A stretch of DNA of 32,492 nt, taken from NCBI GenBank assembly GCA_036399695.1, contig DASWMP010000055.1, forward strand, positions 1-32,492, written 5' to 3'. Made by a program: the position numbers and the translations under genes. The first letter of the stretch is position 1. Each line of letters begins with the position of its first letter. Source of the stretch: DASVEE01 sp036399695 (lineage in GTDB: Bacteria > Acidobacteriota > Thermoanaerobaculia > Gp7-AA8). Positions 15,112 to 23,496 of this stretch are shown here, one piece after another. The notes beneath the pieces are model-generated. The model searched no databases. It was given only the letters and a program-made list of their open reading frames with translations, and was not told the DNA's origin.

Positions 15112-17343
15112 TCACTGCGGAGCTCCGAGCGTGCGCAGGAAGAACAGGCGCACGTCGTCCTTGTAGTACTTGCGCGCCGGTCCTCGGGGGTTGTGTCCGT
15201 GCCCGGGCATGATCAGGAGCTCGAACTGTTTGCCGGCGCGGATGAGGGCGTCGGACATGCGCATGGTGGTGGTGATGGACGCGCTGGTGTCGCTGGTGCC
15301 GTGCATCATCTTGAGCGTCCCTCGGAGGTTTGACGCAAGCGCGAAGTTGTCGCCGGCGGCGTAGCCGGCGGGGTTCGCGGCCGGCAGGCCGAGGTAGGGC
15401 TCGTTGACGATCGCGTCCTCGTCGAAGGAGCCGGGGGCGCCGGCGTATCCCGCTTTGAAAAACTCCGGCGCGGTGAGCATCGCGCGCAGGACAAAGTAGC
15501 CGCCCCAGGAGTGGCCGTAGATGCCGGCGCGGGTCAGGTCCATCCAGGGACGCGTCGCCGCCGCCTGGCGGAGCGCGGCGAGGTGGTCGGGGATCTCGGT
15601 CTGGCCGACGCGCCCGTAGTGCGCGTCCTGGAAGGCCTTGCTCCGTCCGGGCGTCCCGCGCGCGTCGAGGAGCATCACCACGAAACCCGTCTGGGCCAGG
15701 GAGATGGCATCGCGCGAGTCGCGGGTGCCTTCGAAGCTCCAGGGGACGATGGTGATGAACGGGCCGCTGTAGATGTAGGTGAGGACGGGGTAGCGCTTCG
15801 ACGGATCGAAATCGAGCGGCTTGTACAGGACGCCGTGCAGCGGCGTGACGCCGTCGGCCGCGGTGACGGTGATCCCCTCGGGGACGACGGCGCGCCGCCA
15901 TTCGCCGAGGGCGCTCGCGTCCGCGGCGGCGTAGCGGAACTTCGTCCGGCCGTCGGAGGAACCGACGTCCCACACGCGTGGCTGCTCGCGCGTCGAATGG
16001 CCGTCCGTGTAGTAGCGGCCGGAGGGGGAGAGCGCGACGTGACGCATGCCGCCGTCGCGCGTGAGCTGCTGCATCGGTCCGCCGGCGAGCGGCACGCGAT
16101 GGAGGAACTGGTCGTACGGACGGGCCGGATCGGTCGAGGCGAGGACGAGCAGCGCGTCGTTTGTCGCGCCGGCCACGCGATGCACCGGAAAGGCGCCGCT
16201 CGTGAGCTGGCGTACGAGCTTGCCGTCGTAGTCGTAGAGATAGACGTGACGCCAGCCGTCGCGCTCCGACAGCCAGGCGAAGTGACGACCGCCGGGCAGC
16301 GGCGTGACCTGCACGTCCCAGCCGCCTTCCCACAGATCGAGTCCGGCCACGAAGCTCTCCGGCCGCTCTTCGCGCAGCACGAGGCGCGAGGTGGCGGCCT
16401 TCGGATCGGCGGCACGGAGATCGAAGCGCTTGCCGTCGCGCGAGAGGTGGAGCGTCAGCGCTTCGCTGCCGTCGGGCCGCCAGCCGGCGAGCCAGTCGTA
16501 GCTCTCGCCTTCAGGCGACGCGACCTGCACGACGCGGCCGGTTGCGGCTTCGACGACGTACAACTCCGACTTCGGGAGCGGTGTGCCGGCTTTCGGGAGC
16601 GGGACCATCTTTACGCTTTCGAGCGGCTTGCTGTAGTCGACGACCGGGAGCTTGTGCACCGCGCGGTTGTCGTGGCGCCAGACCAGGAGATAGCGGCCAT
16701 CCGGCGACCAGGCCTGGTCGGGGATCTGCCACTCGTAGTGCTCCTCGTCACGACGCTCGACGATCGTGCGGCCGCCGGCGTCCGTGAGGTCGAAGCCTTC
16801 CGGCTTGCGCACGGCGACGTAGCGGCGGTCGGGCGAAAGGATGCTCCGCGGCGTGAGCGCAAGTGCATCGAGGTCCGTCGGTGCGACGCGGGTGAGCTTC
16901 GCGCCGGCGAACGTCAAGGCGAAGACGTTCTCCCCCAGACCGAAGACGAGGCGTTGCCCGTCGGACGTGATGGCGAAGTTGAAGTAGGGAGGGAACGGCA
17001 CCTCTTTGCCGGCGACGCGCGAGAGCTCAGTGCGCAAGGCGGCGGGGGAGAGGAGCGGCGTCTGCTTGCCGGTGCGCGCGTCGACGACGACGAAAGTCTC
17101 GCGATGCGGGTCGTTCACCGACCAGTAGACGAAGCGGCGGTCGTCGGCGAGCCATTGCGGCGGCGCCAGCGTGTCGCGAATGCGCATCGGGAAGTCGCGC
17201 ATCTCGTCGGCGAGCCTGAGGCGCGCGTCGAGAGCGGCGTCGCGCGTCTGCGCCGCCGTGTCGCCAGTGACAAGAAGAATGATGAGGAATGCGAGGGTGC
17301 TGCACAGCAGCGTGAAAAGGGGCTTCGTGGTCTGTTGCTGCAT
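15112..17343 (-). CDS. S9 family (dipeptidyl-peptidase IV-like) serine peptidase
   Basis: A 743-residue exported peptidase. The N-terminus has a signal peptide (KPLFTLLCSTLAFLIILLVT, cleavage near residue 31). Residues about 45-480 form the beta-propeller of DPP IV-type enzymes (repeated segments such as ILSPDRRYVAVRK, AWSPDGRYLLVWR, YLYDYDGKLVRQL). The catalytic domain follows (YPVLTYIYSGPFITIVPWSF). The triad is readable as Ser612 in YGHSWGGYF, Asp685 in HGTSDTSAS and His715 in PGHGHNP. It should remove short peptides from the N-terminus of proteins in the periplasm or outside the cell. It starts 56 bases after the stop of the small membrane protein gene and may be in one transcript with it. 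Confidence 0.93.
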   Translation of the reverse strand: MQQQTTKPLFTLLCSTLAFLIILLVTGDTAAQTRDAALDARLRLADEMRDFPMRIRDTLAPPQWLADDRRFVYWSVNDPHRETFVVVDARTGKQTPLLSPAALRTELSRVAGKEVPFPPYFNFAITSDGQRLVFGLGENVFALTFAGAKLTRVAPTDLDALALTPRSILSPDRRYVAVRKPEGFDLTDAGGRTIVERRDEEHYEWQIPDQAWSPDGRYLLVWRHDNRAVHKLPVVDYSKPLESVKMVPLPKAGTPLPKSELYVVEAATGRVVQVASPEGESYDWLAGWRPDGSEALTLHLSRDGKRFDLRAADPKAATSRLVLREERPESFVAGLDLWEGGWDVQVTPLPGGRHFAWLSERDGWRHVYLYDYDGKLVRQLTSGAFPVHRVAGATNDALLVLASTDPARPYDQFLHRVPLAGGPMQQLTRDGGMRHVALSPSGRYYTDGHSTREQPRVWDVGSSDGRTKFRYAAADASALGEWRRAVVPEGITVTAADGVTPLHGVLYKPLDFDPSKRYPVLTYIYSGPFITIVPWSFEGTRDSRDAISLAQTGFVVMLLDARGTPGRSKAFQDAHYGRVGQTEIPDHLAALRQAAATRPWMDLTRAGIYGHSWGGYFVLRAMLTAPEFFKAGYAGAPGSFDEDAIVNEPYLGLPAANPAGYAAGDNFALASNLRGTLKMMHGTSDTSASITTTMRMSDALIRAGKQFELLIMPGHGHNPRGPARKYYKDDVRLFFLRTLGAPQ

Positions 17344-17399
17344 TCGGGGTCCGTCTCCTCCGGCGCGACTCGAGCCGGAAAGTTGGACGACGCCGGGCG

Positions 17400-17747
17400 T
17401 CAGAGGTTAGGTGGGCGAGCGGCGGCGGCCCGGTCGCCCGCCGCGGCGCGGGTGCGCCTCGTGCGTCGCACCGCGACGGTCAGCAGGATTGCCGCCGCGA
17501 CCGCCGCCGCGAGCGCGATCCGCAGCAGCACCGGCACATCCTGCCTGATCCAGATGATCGGGTTCTCCTCGTCTCTTTCTCCCCACGCCAGAGACGTTGC
17601 CAGGCCGCTGTACAACAGGAGGGCGGTCCAGAGCGCGATCAGCGTCAGGATCACCAGCAGGCAACCACCTGTCGCCATCATCGTCGTCCGCTGGTTCCGT
17701 TTCGCCAAGGACTTCGACGCTCCGACTTCAGGCTCCGTCTTCCTCAT
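17400..17747 (-). CDS. small membrane protein of unknown function
   Basis: A 115-residue protein from ATG 17747 (MRKTEPEVGASKSLAKRNQR). Longer in-frame starts would overlap the neighbouring peptidase gene and its terminator with arginine/proline-rich nonsense, so I rejected them. Two hydrophobic helices are clear: about residues 25-48 (ATGGCLLVILTLIALWTALL) and about 70-93 (VLLRIALAAAVAAAILLTVA). A short loop lies between them (ATSLAWGERDEENPIIWIRQ), and an Arg-rich C-terminal tail should lie in the cytoplasm. No family recognised. It lies directly upstream of the S9 peptidase gene on the same strand. Confidence 0.6.
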   Translation of the reverse strand: MRKTEPEVGASKSLAKRNQRTTMMATGGCLLVILTLIALWTALLLYSGLATSLAWGERDEENPIIWIRQDVPVLLRIALAAAVAAAILLTVAVRRTRRTRAAAGDRAAAARPPNL

Positions 17748-17820
17748 CGCCGACCAGTATCTCTCGACAGACGAGAGGACGCCTGATTGCTTCGCTGCAG
17801 GCGGCGGCCGCTCAAAACAG

Positions 17821-17855
17821 AACGGCCGCCGCGACTCGAGATCGCGGCGGCCGTT
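17821..17855 (-). terminator. terminator of the M36 peptidase gene
   Basis: A perfect 14-bp stem: AACGGCCGCCGCGA (17821-17834), 7-base loop, TCGCGGCGGCCGTT (17842-17855). It lies 22 bases past the M36 stop. On the minus strand it is followed by CTGTTTTGAG, a short U-rich run. Confidence 0.8.
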
Positions 17856-17877
17856 GTTGAGGAAACGGGAGTGAGGA

Positions 17878-20034
17878 CTACGGCACGCAGGGCAGCGGGT
17901 TCGTGAACGATTCGGTGATGGTGGCGGTGCCGTCGGCGTTCGCGACGCCCTTGGCACCCTGGCCGACTCCGAACTTCGCATACGCCGTCCAGACCATGCA
18001 CTGGCGGTCCGTGCCGGCCGTTGCCTGCAGCACGCCATCGCGCATCTGCTCGTAGGTGGGGCGGGCCGGCGTGTACTTCATGCCGTTGACCAGGTCGCGG
18101 AGGATCTGGTCCCTGCCGGCGGCCAGGCCGTAGCGCGCCTCGTACTGCTTGAAGAGGTTCCAGCCGATGGCGCCGTAGATCTCGCCGTCGTAGTGGACGC
18201 CGTTGGTGCCGTTGACGCTGCCGTACGTGCGCGGGTGCGTGCTGTAACGCGACGAGCGGATGCCGTTCGCGCTGCGATCCGAGTACTCGCCGACGGCGTC
18301 GTCATTGTTGATGATGACCGACAGGACGTCCGCCATGCCTTCGCCGATGGCGCCGGAGAGCGGGCCGCTCATGCTGCCGATCATGCGCCACGTCAGGCCG
18401 TGGCCGTACTCGTGGAAGACGATGTCGGAGTCGAGATCGCCGTCGCGGAAGATCGGGTTGATGCGGATGCTGCCGGTGTTGCCCGCCTGCGCCTTGATGG
18501 CCAGGCCGTTGGTGATCCCGACGAAGACCGAGGGGATCGTGACCGTCCCGTCCGTCCCGCTCATGCCGGAGATCGCGTCACCGCCGGCGGCGTGGTTCGA
18601 GATGATGACGCCGCGCGCGCCGGCGTTCTGCGCGTTCTTGACCTTCACGATGAAGTCGCAGGTGCCGCGATCGATGACCGCGATCTTGCTGGTGAAAAAG
18701 CCGGCCGCGAACGCGACACAGCCCTCGACGTTGGTGGCCGGAGCGACGGTGATGGCGCCGCTCACGCCGGTGGTCGTCAGCGCCGGGCCGAAGCTGGCCG
18801 TGCCGAGCGGGCCGTAGCTGTTCGTGCCGATCGCCACCTCGTTGTTCTTCCAGAGGTACATCTGCATGCGCGGGTTCGAGCCGTCGCCGGGCGTGGCGAA
18901 GTTCGCGTTGTTGTAGCCGCTGCCGTCGTGCGCCTCGGCGTCCACCGAGTCGGAGCCCGCGCCGCCGCGGCTGAAGTTGTTCTCCTGGAAGTTCAACTCG
19001 TTCTCGACGAAACCGGCCCTGTAGAGCAGGTCGTGCATGTAGTTGTTGAGATAGAAGAGGTTCTGCACCGCGACCGCGCGATTGGTGGTGGTGTTGGCCA
19101 GCGACGTCGGGCTGAAGACGCTGGTGAAGTTGAACGGGCTGCTCACCGTCGTACCGAGGCGGTCCGCACGGTTGTTGCCGTCGGCGTCGAGATAGGCGTG
19201 GGCGTTGTTGCCGTAGATGTCCATCGTCTTCTGGGCCAGCGCGGTGTTGATCCAGCCGCTCGGCGACGGGTTCGTGCCGGGTACGGACACCGGCGCGGGG
19301 CCGGCGACGACCGACTGCGTGCTCTTGCTCGGGTCGATGGCGAAGACGTTGTACGAGTCGGTGTTCGTCCGCGTCTCGACGAAGAGCACTTCGCCGGAGC
19401 CGCTCACGAGCGTCTCGTGGAGCAGGTTCTGCTCGTCGGTCCAGGTCTCGACCAGGTAGCCTTCGGCGAGCGAGCCGTCGCCCATCGGAATGGCCACACG
19501 GGTGGCGGACGGATCGGCGTGGAAGAACGCGCCACGCGCAAACGAGGTCGTCTCAGCCTTTCGGCCGGTGACCGCGAGGTTCGCGCTCACGCTCGGGTGG
19601 AGACGGCCGAGGGCCGCCGCCAGTGCCTGGCGCTCGTCGATCGAGGCGCGGGCGACCGGACCGGCCGGGGCGAGGTTCTCGATGAGGTGAACGAGCTCGC
19701 CGCGCTCGTTGATCGCGGCTTTGGCGTAGGCGCCGTAGACGGCCAGGCCGTTCACGCGCTGCTCCATCCGCGAGTGCGCCACACCGTTGCGCTCGGCGCC
19801 CTGCGAGACGAGCGCGAGGCTGCGGAGCGTCGCCGCATCGCGTCCGCGCGCGCCAAGGAACTGCGCCACGATCGCGGCCGGCGAGGCGGTCGACGGCAGC
19901 GTCAGACCTTGAACCCCCTCGGCGCGATAAATGTTTGCGGAGCGGTCCGCCAGGCGGCCGTTCCCCTGTGCCATCGCCGGAAACGCCGCGAGAGCCGTCA
20001 TCAGCACCACTGCAGTCAATCGATTGTTTCTCAA
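17878..20034 (-). CDS. M36 (fungalysin-type) metallopeptidase with PA domain
   Basis: A 718-residue secreted zinc peptidase. A signal peptide (LTAVVLMTALAAFPAMA, cleaved near residue 22) is followed by a propeptide of FTP/PepSY type (about 35-225). The catalytic domain contains HEYGH at 541-545 in IVFHEYGHGLTWRM, and the third ligand is Glu565 in GEGMADVLSV. A PA (protease-associated) domain is inserted before the zinc site (about 400-525; IAVIDRGTCDFIVKVKNAQN, AGARGVIISNHA). The start is TTG 20034, since the nearby ATG is in another frame and stops at once; a GAGAGGGAGAGAC stretch lies upstream. The enzyme should be made as an inactive precursor and degrade proteins outside the cell. It has its own terminator, and a long upstream region suggests its own promoter. 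Confidence 0.93.
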   Translation of the reverse strand: MRNNRLTAVVLMTALAAFPAMAQGNGRLADRSANIYRAEGVQGLTLPSTASPAAIVAQFLGARGRDAATLRSLALVSQGAERNGVAHSRMEQRVNGLAVYGAYAKAAINERGELVHLIENLAPAGPVARASIDERQALAAALGRLHPSVSANLAVTGRKAETTSFARGAFFHADPSATRVAIPMGDGSLAEGYLVETWTDEQNLLHETLVSGSGEVLFVETRTNTDSYNVFAIDPSKSTQSVVAGPAPVSVPGTNPSPSGWINTALAQKTMDIYGNNAHAYLDADGNNRADRLGTTVSSPFNFTSVFSPTSLANTTTNRAVAVQNLFYLNNYMHDLLYRAGFVENELNFQENNFSRGGAGSDSVDAEAHDGSGYNNANFATPGDGSNPRMQMYLWKNNEVAIGTNSYGPLGTASFGPALTTTGVSGAITVAPATNVEGCVAFAAGFFTSKIAVIDRGTCDFIVKVKNAQNAGARGVIISNHAAGGDAISGMSGTDGTVTIPSVFVGITNGLAIKAQAGNTGSIRINPIFRDGDLDSDIVFHEYGHGLTWRMIGSMSGPLSGAIGEGMADVLSVIINNDDAVGEYSDRSANGIRSSRYSTHPRTYGSVNGTNGVHYDGEIYGAIGWNLFKQYEARYGLAAGRDQILRDLVNGMKYTPARPTYEQMRDGVLQATAGTDRQCMVWTAYAKFGVGQGAKGVANADGTATITESFTNPLPCVP

Positions 20035-20533
20035 GGAGTCTCTCCCTCTCTCATAAGCCGCGCCGCGCCGGAACGCCTTCGCCTTCCGGCCAGCACGAGT
20101 TTTCCAAATGTGTGACTCGGTACCGGCCGCACATAGTGCAGGCGTGCCGCCACTTGGTAACTTATTGGAAGTAAAGGAAGGGCGTCTTTAAGGGGTTTAA
20201 TAAGTGACCCTCTACAAGCGGTTCGCCTGGGTCAGGAAGTGCAAAGTGGTGCAGCGTTTGACCATCCGGCGCGGCGCGCGCGGGGCTGGTGGGCGCGGGG
20301 TCAGACCTTTCGGTGTTTCACCGTTCAGCACCGGATAACGCCGCGGCGCGCCAGAACGACACCCTTCCGGTTTGCACGATCTCGGCGAACGTGCGGCGAT
20401 CTGAGCCGTCACAGGCTCGCGGATCGTGCAGCGCGTGCCGGCGGATGACGTCCAGGCGCCGGAAACAGAGGCGCTGCAGCGCGAGAGCGCGTGGGCCGCT
20501 CCCCTGGAGGAGCGGCCGCGATCGTGACGCAGC
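20035..20533. other. intergenic region upstream of the M36 gene, no gene seen
   Basis: 499 bases between the M36 gene and the thioredoxin-like gene, both on the minus strand. No convincing reading frame is present. The left part (20100-20215) is AT-richer (ACTTATTGG, TTTAATAAGTGA) and probably holds the M36 promoter. The middle carries GGGGTCAGACC (20297-20307) followed by CGGTGTTTCACCG, which looks like a degraded REP-type element. The right end holds the hairpin at 20494-20517. Confidence 0.5.
20494..20517 (-). terminator. hairpin after the thioredoxin-like gene
   Basis: GGCCGCTCC (20494-20502) pairs with GGAGCGGCC (20509-20517) around a 6-base loop, 16 bases past the stop at 20534. No T-run follows on the minus strand, so termination there is likely but not certain. 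Confidence 0.5.
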
Positions 20534-21172
20534 TCAGTACTTGACGGAGCAGCCGTACGGCTGGCTCGTCGGCACGCTGACCGGCTTGCCGGCCATCGCT
20601 TCCTGGAGCGCGAGGTCGACGTGCGGGCGCGCGCCCTGGAGCTCTGACGCGCGGGAGCTCGGCTTGTCGTCGATTCCTCCCATGTACACGATCGTTCCCT
20701 GCGGATTGATGACGAACATGTGAGGAGTGGTGCGGGCGTCGTACATGTGGCCCACGGTCCCGGACTCGTCGACGAGGACTGCATGCGGCGCCGCCCCCTT
20801 CTCTTTCGTCAGGGCGTTGGCCTTGTCGTTCGCATAGTGCCCCTGATTGCCGGGCGCTGACGAAACGACGGAGAGCCAGACGACTCCCTTGCCGGCGTAC
20901 TTTTTCTGCAGCGCCTGCATCACGTTGTTGTCGTAATGCTTACGGACGTACGGGCACTGGTGGTTGAGCCACTCGAGCACCACCCACTTGCCGCGGTACT
21001 GGCTCAGGGAGTGCTGCTTTCCGTAGGTGTCGACGGCCTTGAACTCCGGCGCCGCTTTCCCCACCGCGGGGGCATTCGCGGGCGCGGGCCGCTCGGCGGC
21101 GTCAGCGCCGCACCCTACTGCCACGACCATCGAGAGCGTGAGCAACGATGTGACGATCAGCTTTCGTTTCAT
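20534..21172 (-). CDS. thioredoxin-like (AhpC/TlpA-type) lipoprotein
   Basis: A 212-residue protein. The signal ends in VVAVGC with a lipobox-like Cys21, so it is probably anchored in a membrane facing the periplasm. The thioredoxin fold spans about residues 36-195: KAAPEFKAVDTYGKQHSLSQ, WVVLEWLNHQCPYVRKHYDN, AVLVDESGTVGHMYDARTTP and HMFVINPQGTIVYMGGIDD. The active-site region has a single cysteine (Cys73 in HQCPYVRKHY) in place of CxxC, a pattern known in the peroxiredoxin-like branch. The C-terminus keeps SQPYGCSVKY, with another cysteine that could be a resolving partner. It lies 35 bp after dsbD on the same strand with an AGGAG site, so an operon with DsbD as its electron donor is likely. 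Confidence 0.88.
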   Translation of the reverse strand: MKRKLIVTSLLTLSMVVAVGCGADAAERPAPANAPAVGKAAPEFKAVDTYGKQHSLSQYRGKWVVLEWLNHQCPYVRKHYDNNVMQALQKKYAGKGVVWLSVVSSAPGNQGHYANDKANALTKEKGAAPHAVLVDESGTVGHMYDARTTPHMFVINPQGTIVYMGGIDDKPSSRASELQGARPHVDLALQEAMAGKPVSVPTSQPYGCSVKY

Positions 21173-21207
21173 TCATTTCTCCTGATTTTCAGCCGCGAGC
21201 GGCGTGA

Positions 21208-23397
21208 TCACTTCACTTCCGAGAAGGCATTCAAAAGAATTCCGGGACTCAGGATCTCCGGCAGCAGGCGGGGCTGCGCGGCAGGATCGGCTTCGTAGAG
21301 GATGTAGAGAGGAACGCCGGAGCGGCCGAAGCCCTCCAGCGCGCGGGTGATCGCCGGATCTTTGCTCGTCCAGTCGGCCTTCAGCATGGCGATGTTCCGC
21401 GCTTTCACGAGCTGCTGAACCTCGTCCGAGCTGAACGCGATGCGCTCGTTGACTTTACACGTCAGGCACCAGGCGGCCGTGAAGTCGATGAAGACCGGAC
21501 GTCCCGCGGCCCGGTGCTCCGCGATCTTCGCTTCCGAGTAGATTTCCCAGGCGATCCCCTCGGCAGGACTCGACGACGGGGCCGCCGTTGCGGTCGGAGC
21601 GCTCGTGGCGGCGAGCACGAGCCCGGCGACGATGAATCCGGCGGCGGCCGTTCGCGCGGTCCATTTCGTGCGCTCCGCGGCCGACAACGTCACCCACTGT
21701 CCCCAGATCCAGAGCCCGAGGGCGAGCAGTGTGAGTCCGAGGAGCAGACGCAGCACACCGTCGATGCCGGTCTGGTGGCCAAACACCCAGGCCAGCCAGG
21801 CGACGGTGGCGAAGAGCGGGAACGCCGTCACCTGGCGGAAGCGGACCATCCACGCGCCGGGCCTCGGAAGGAAACGGAGCAGCGCCGGCCAGGTGGAAAG
21901 CGCTACGTACGGAGCAGCCATGCCTGCGCCGAGCGCGGTGAAGATCAGCATCGAAGTGGCCGCGCTCTGGGTCATCGCATAGCCGAGCGCGGCTCCCATG
22001 AACGGCGCCGTGCAGGGAGTGGCGACGACCGTCGCGAGCACGCCGTTCATGAAGCTGGAGCGGTGACCGCTGCTGGTCCCTCCGCCGAGGCGCGTGAGCG
22101 AAGTGCCGATCTCGACCACGCCGGCGAGACTCAACCCGAGACCGAAGAGAAGGAAGGCCATCGCCGCGACGAAAGCGGGCGATTGCAACTGAAAGCCCCA
22201 GCCGATCTCTTCGCCCGCTGCGCGCAACGCGAGCAGCAGCGCGGCGAGTGCCCAGCAGGAGACCAGCACACCCGCCGCGAACGTCAGGCCGTGGGCACGC
22301 ACGCGGCGCGGGTCATCGCCGGCCGACTGCACGAACGAGAGGATCTTGAGCGAGACGACCGGAAAAACGCACGGCATGAGATTGAGGATGACGCCGCCGG
22401 CGAACGCGAGTGCGAGCGCGACGAGCAGCGTCGGCGGCACGGCTGACCTTGCGTTTGCGGGAGCGACCGCCGGCCCGGCAGCCGTGGGGGCCGAAGCGGA
22501 GGCGGTGGCCGAGAACGGAACGTCGAACTCGAACGCAGCGGGTCCGCCGCCGGCGCGATTCGCGGCAAGCAGAATCCCGTTGATCCTCCGCGGCGTGCCG
22601 GTGAGGTATGAGGAGCGTACGAGCTTCATCGTGACGACTTCGCCATCGACGCTCGTCGTCTGTGGTGCGCTGTATTCGATCAGCGGACCGCTGGCGGCGA
22701 AGAACTGCACGTTGCCATCGAGCGCGACGCCCTGCGGCGGATCGATGCGGAGCACGAACTGCCCGTCCTCTTCACTGGCCGCGATGTTCCAGTCATCGGC
22801 CGGGATCGGCAGCTTCGCTCGCGTGCTCGCGAATGCGGACGCGGCGGGCTTCGACGGACCCACGGGGCCTTGGCCGATCGGGACATCGAGAGCGAGGGTG
22901 ACTTCCTCCGGAATGCAGATCTTCTCGCACACCATCCAGTAGGCGTTCGCGGTCAGGCGCGCGGTCGTCCCCGGTTTCGCGTCGCTCGCGGCTTTGAACG
23001 GGACGAGCAGCGTCACCTCACCCTCGTAACCGTAGGTGGTGAGAGGAGCCAGGCTGATCTTCTGTGGATACGGCCACTGGATGGCGCCGGCGGTGAATCC
23101 GGGTGGGAGCTTCCAGGTGAGCTCTGTCGGCTCTCCGGAGTCGCCCGGATGTTTCCAGTACGTGTGCCAGCCGTCCTTCATGCGCAAGCGGAGCGCGACG
23201 TCGAATGATTCGCCGGGGGCTACGGATGGCTTCTCGAGCAGCAACTCCGCCTTTACGTGGGGCGTCGAGACGACGTCGGCATGAACCGCGGAAGCGACGA
23301 ATGGCGCTACGGCGAGGATCGCGGCGACTGCGACCGCCCTCAGGTCACGCGGTATCAAACGGACCTGCAGGTCGCGGAGTCGTCGGGGCGTCTTCAC
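21208..23397 (-). CDS. dsbD: protein-disulfide reductase DsbD
   Basis: A 729-residue, three-part protein. After a signal sequence (about 20-41), the periplasmic alpha domain (about 45-300) contains a cysteine pair in YWMVCEKICIPEE. The central membrane domain (about 325-610) has eight or so helices, with the paired cysteines of CcdA/DsbD proteins in LMPCVFPVVSLKI and ATPCTAPFMGAALG. The C-terminal thioredoxin domain carries C644-L-T-C647 in AAWCLTCKVNE. It takes electrons from cytoplasmic thioredoxin and passes them across the inner membrane to periplasmic thiol proteins. The start is GTG 23397. The thioredoxin-like lipoprotein gene follows 35 bp downstream and is a probable partner. Confidence 0.93.
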   Translation of the reverse strand: MKTPRRLRDLQVRLIPRDLRAVAVAAILAVAPFVASAVHADVVSTPHVKAELLLEKPSVAPGESFDVALRLRMKDGWHTYWKHPGDSGEPTELTWKLPPGFTAGAIQWPYPQKISLAPLTTYGYEGEVTLLVPFKAASDAKPGTTARLTANAYWMVCEKICIPEEVTLALDVPIGQGPVGPSKPAASAFASTRAKLPIPADDWNIAASEEDGQFVLRIDPPQGVALDGNVQFFAASGPLIEYSAPQTTSVDGEVVTMKLVRSSYLTGTPRRINGILLAANRAGGGPAAFEFDVPFSATASASAPTAAGPAVAPANARSAVPPTLLVALALAFAGGVILNLMPCVFPVVSLKILSFVQSAGDDPRRVRAHGLTFAAGVLVSCWALAALLLALRAAGEEIGWGFQLQSPAFVAAMAFLLFGLGLSLAGVVEIGTSLTRLGGGTSSGHRSSFMNGVLATVVATPCTAPFMGAALGYAMTQSAATSMLIFTALGAGMAAPYVALSTWPALLRFLPRPGAWMVRFRQVTAFPLFATVAWLAWVFGHQTGIDGVLRLLLGLTLLALGLWIWGQWVTLSAAERTKWTARTAAAGFIVAGLVLAATSAPTATAAPSSSPAEGIAWEIYSEAKIAEHRAAGRPVFIDFTAAWCLTCKVNERIAFSSDEVQQLVKARNIAMLKADWTSKDPAITRALEGFGRSGVPLYILYEADPAAQPRLLPEILSPGILLNAFSEVK

Positions 23398-23496
23398 TCG
23401 AAACAGTTATACGCGAGAACGCCGGTCAAAGTTCCCGGAGAGGGAGTTGTGTCTGTCTCGTTACGGCAGGCACCCCTCTCCGCGATCTCTGCCGGC

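Noticed and set aside
15511..17874. A 787-codon plus-strand frame opposite the S9 peptidase gene
   Set aside because: It is an antisense shadow typical of GC-rich genes. The minus strand shows a complete peptidase with signal peptide and catalytic triad.
17400..18038. Long (212-residue) version of the small membrane protein
   Set aside because: The extra N-terminus overlaps the M36 gene and its 14-bp terminator and is low-complexity. ATG 17747 gives a sensible two-helix protein.
18193..20115. A 640-codon plus-strand frame opposite the M36 gene, and similar long frames opposite the S10, DsbD, permease and kinase genes
   Set aside because: Their composition is Arg/Ala/Asp/Val-rich without domains, while the opposite strand has recognisable motifs throughout.
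20212..20784. A 190-codon minus-strand frame overlapping the thioredoxin-like gene
   Set aside because: Serine/arginine-rich translation in another frame of a clear gene, extending into repeat-like intergenic DNA.
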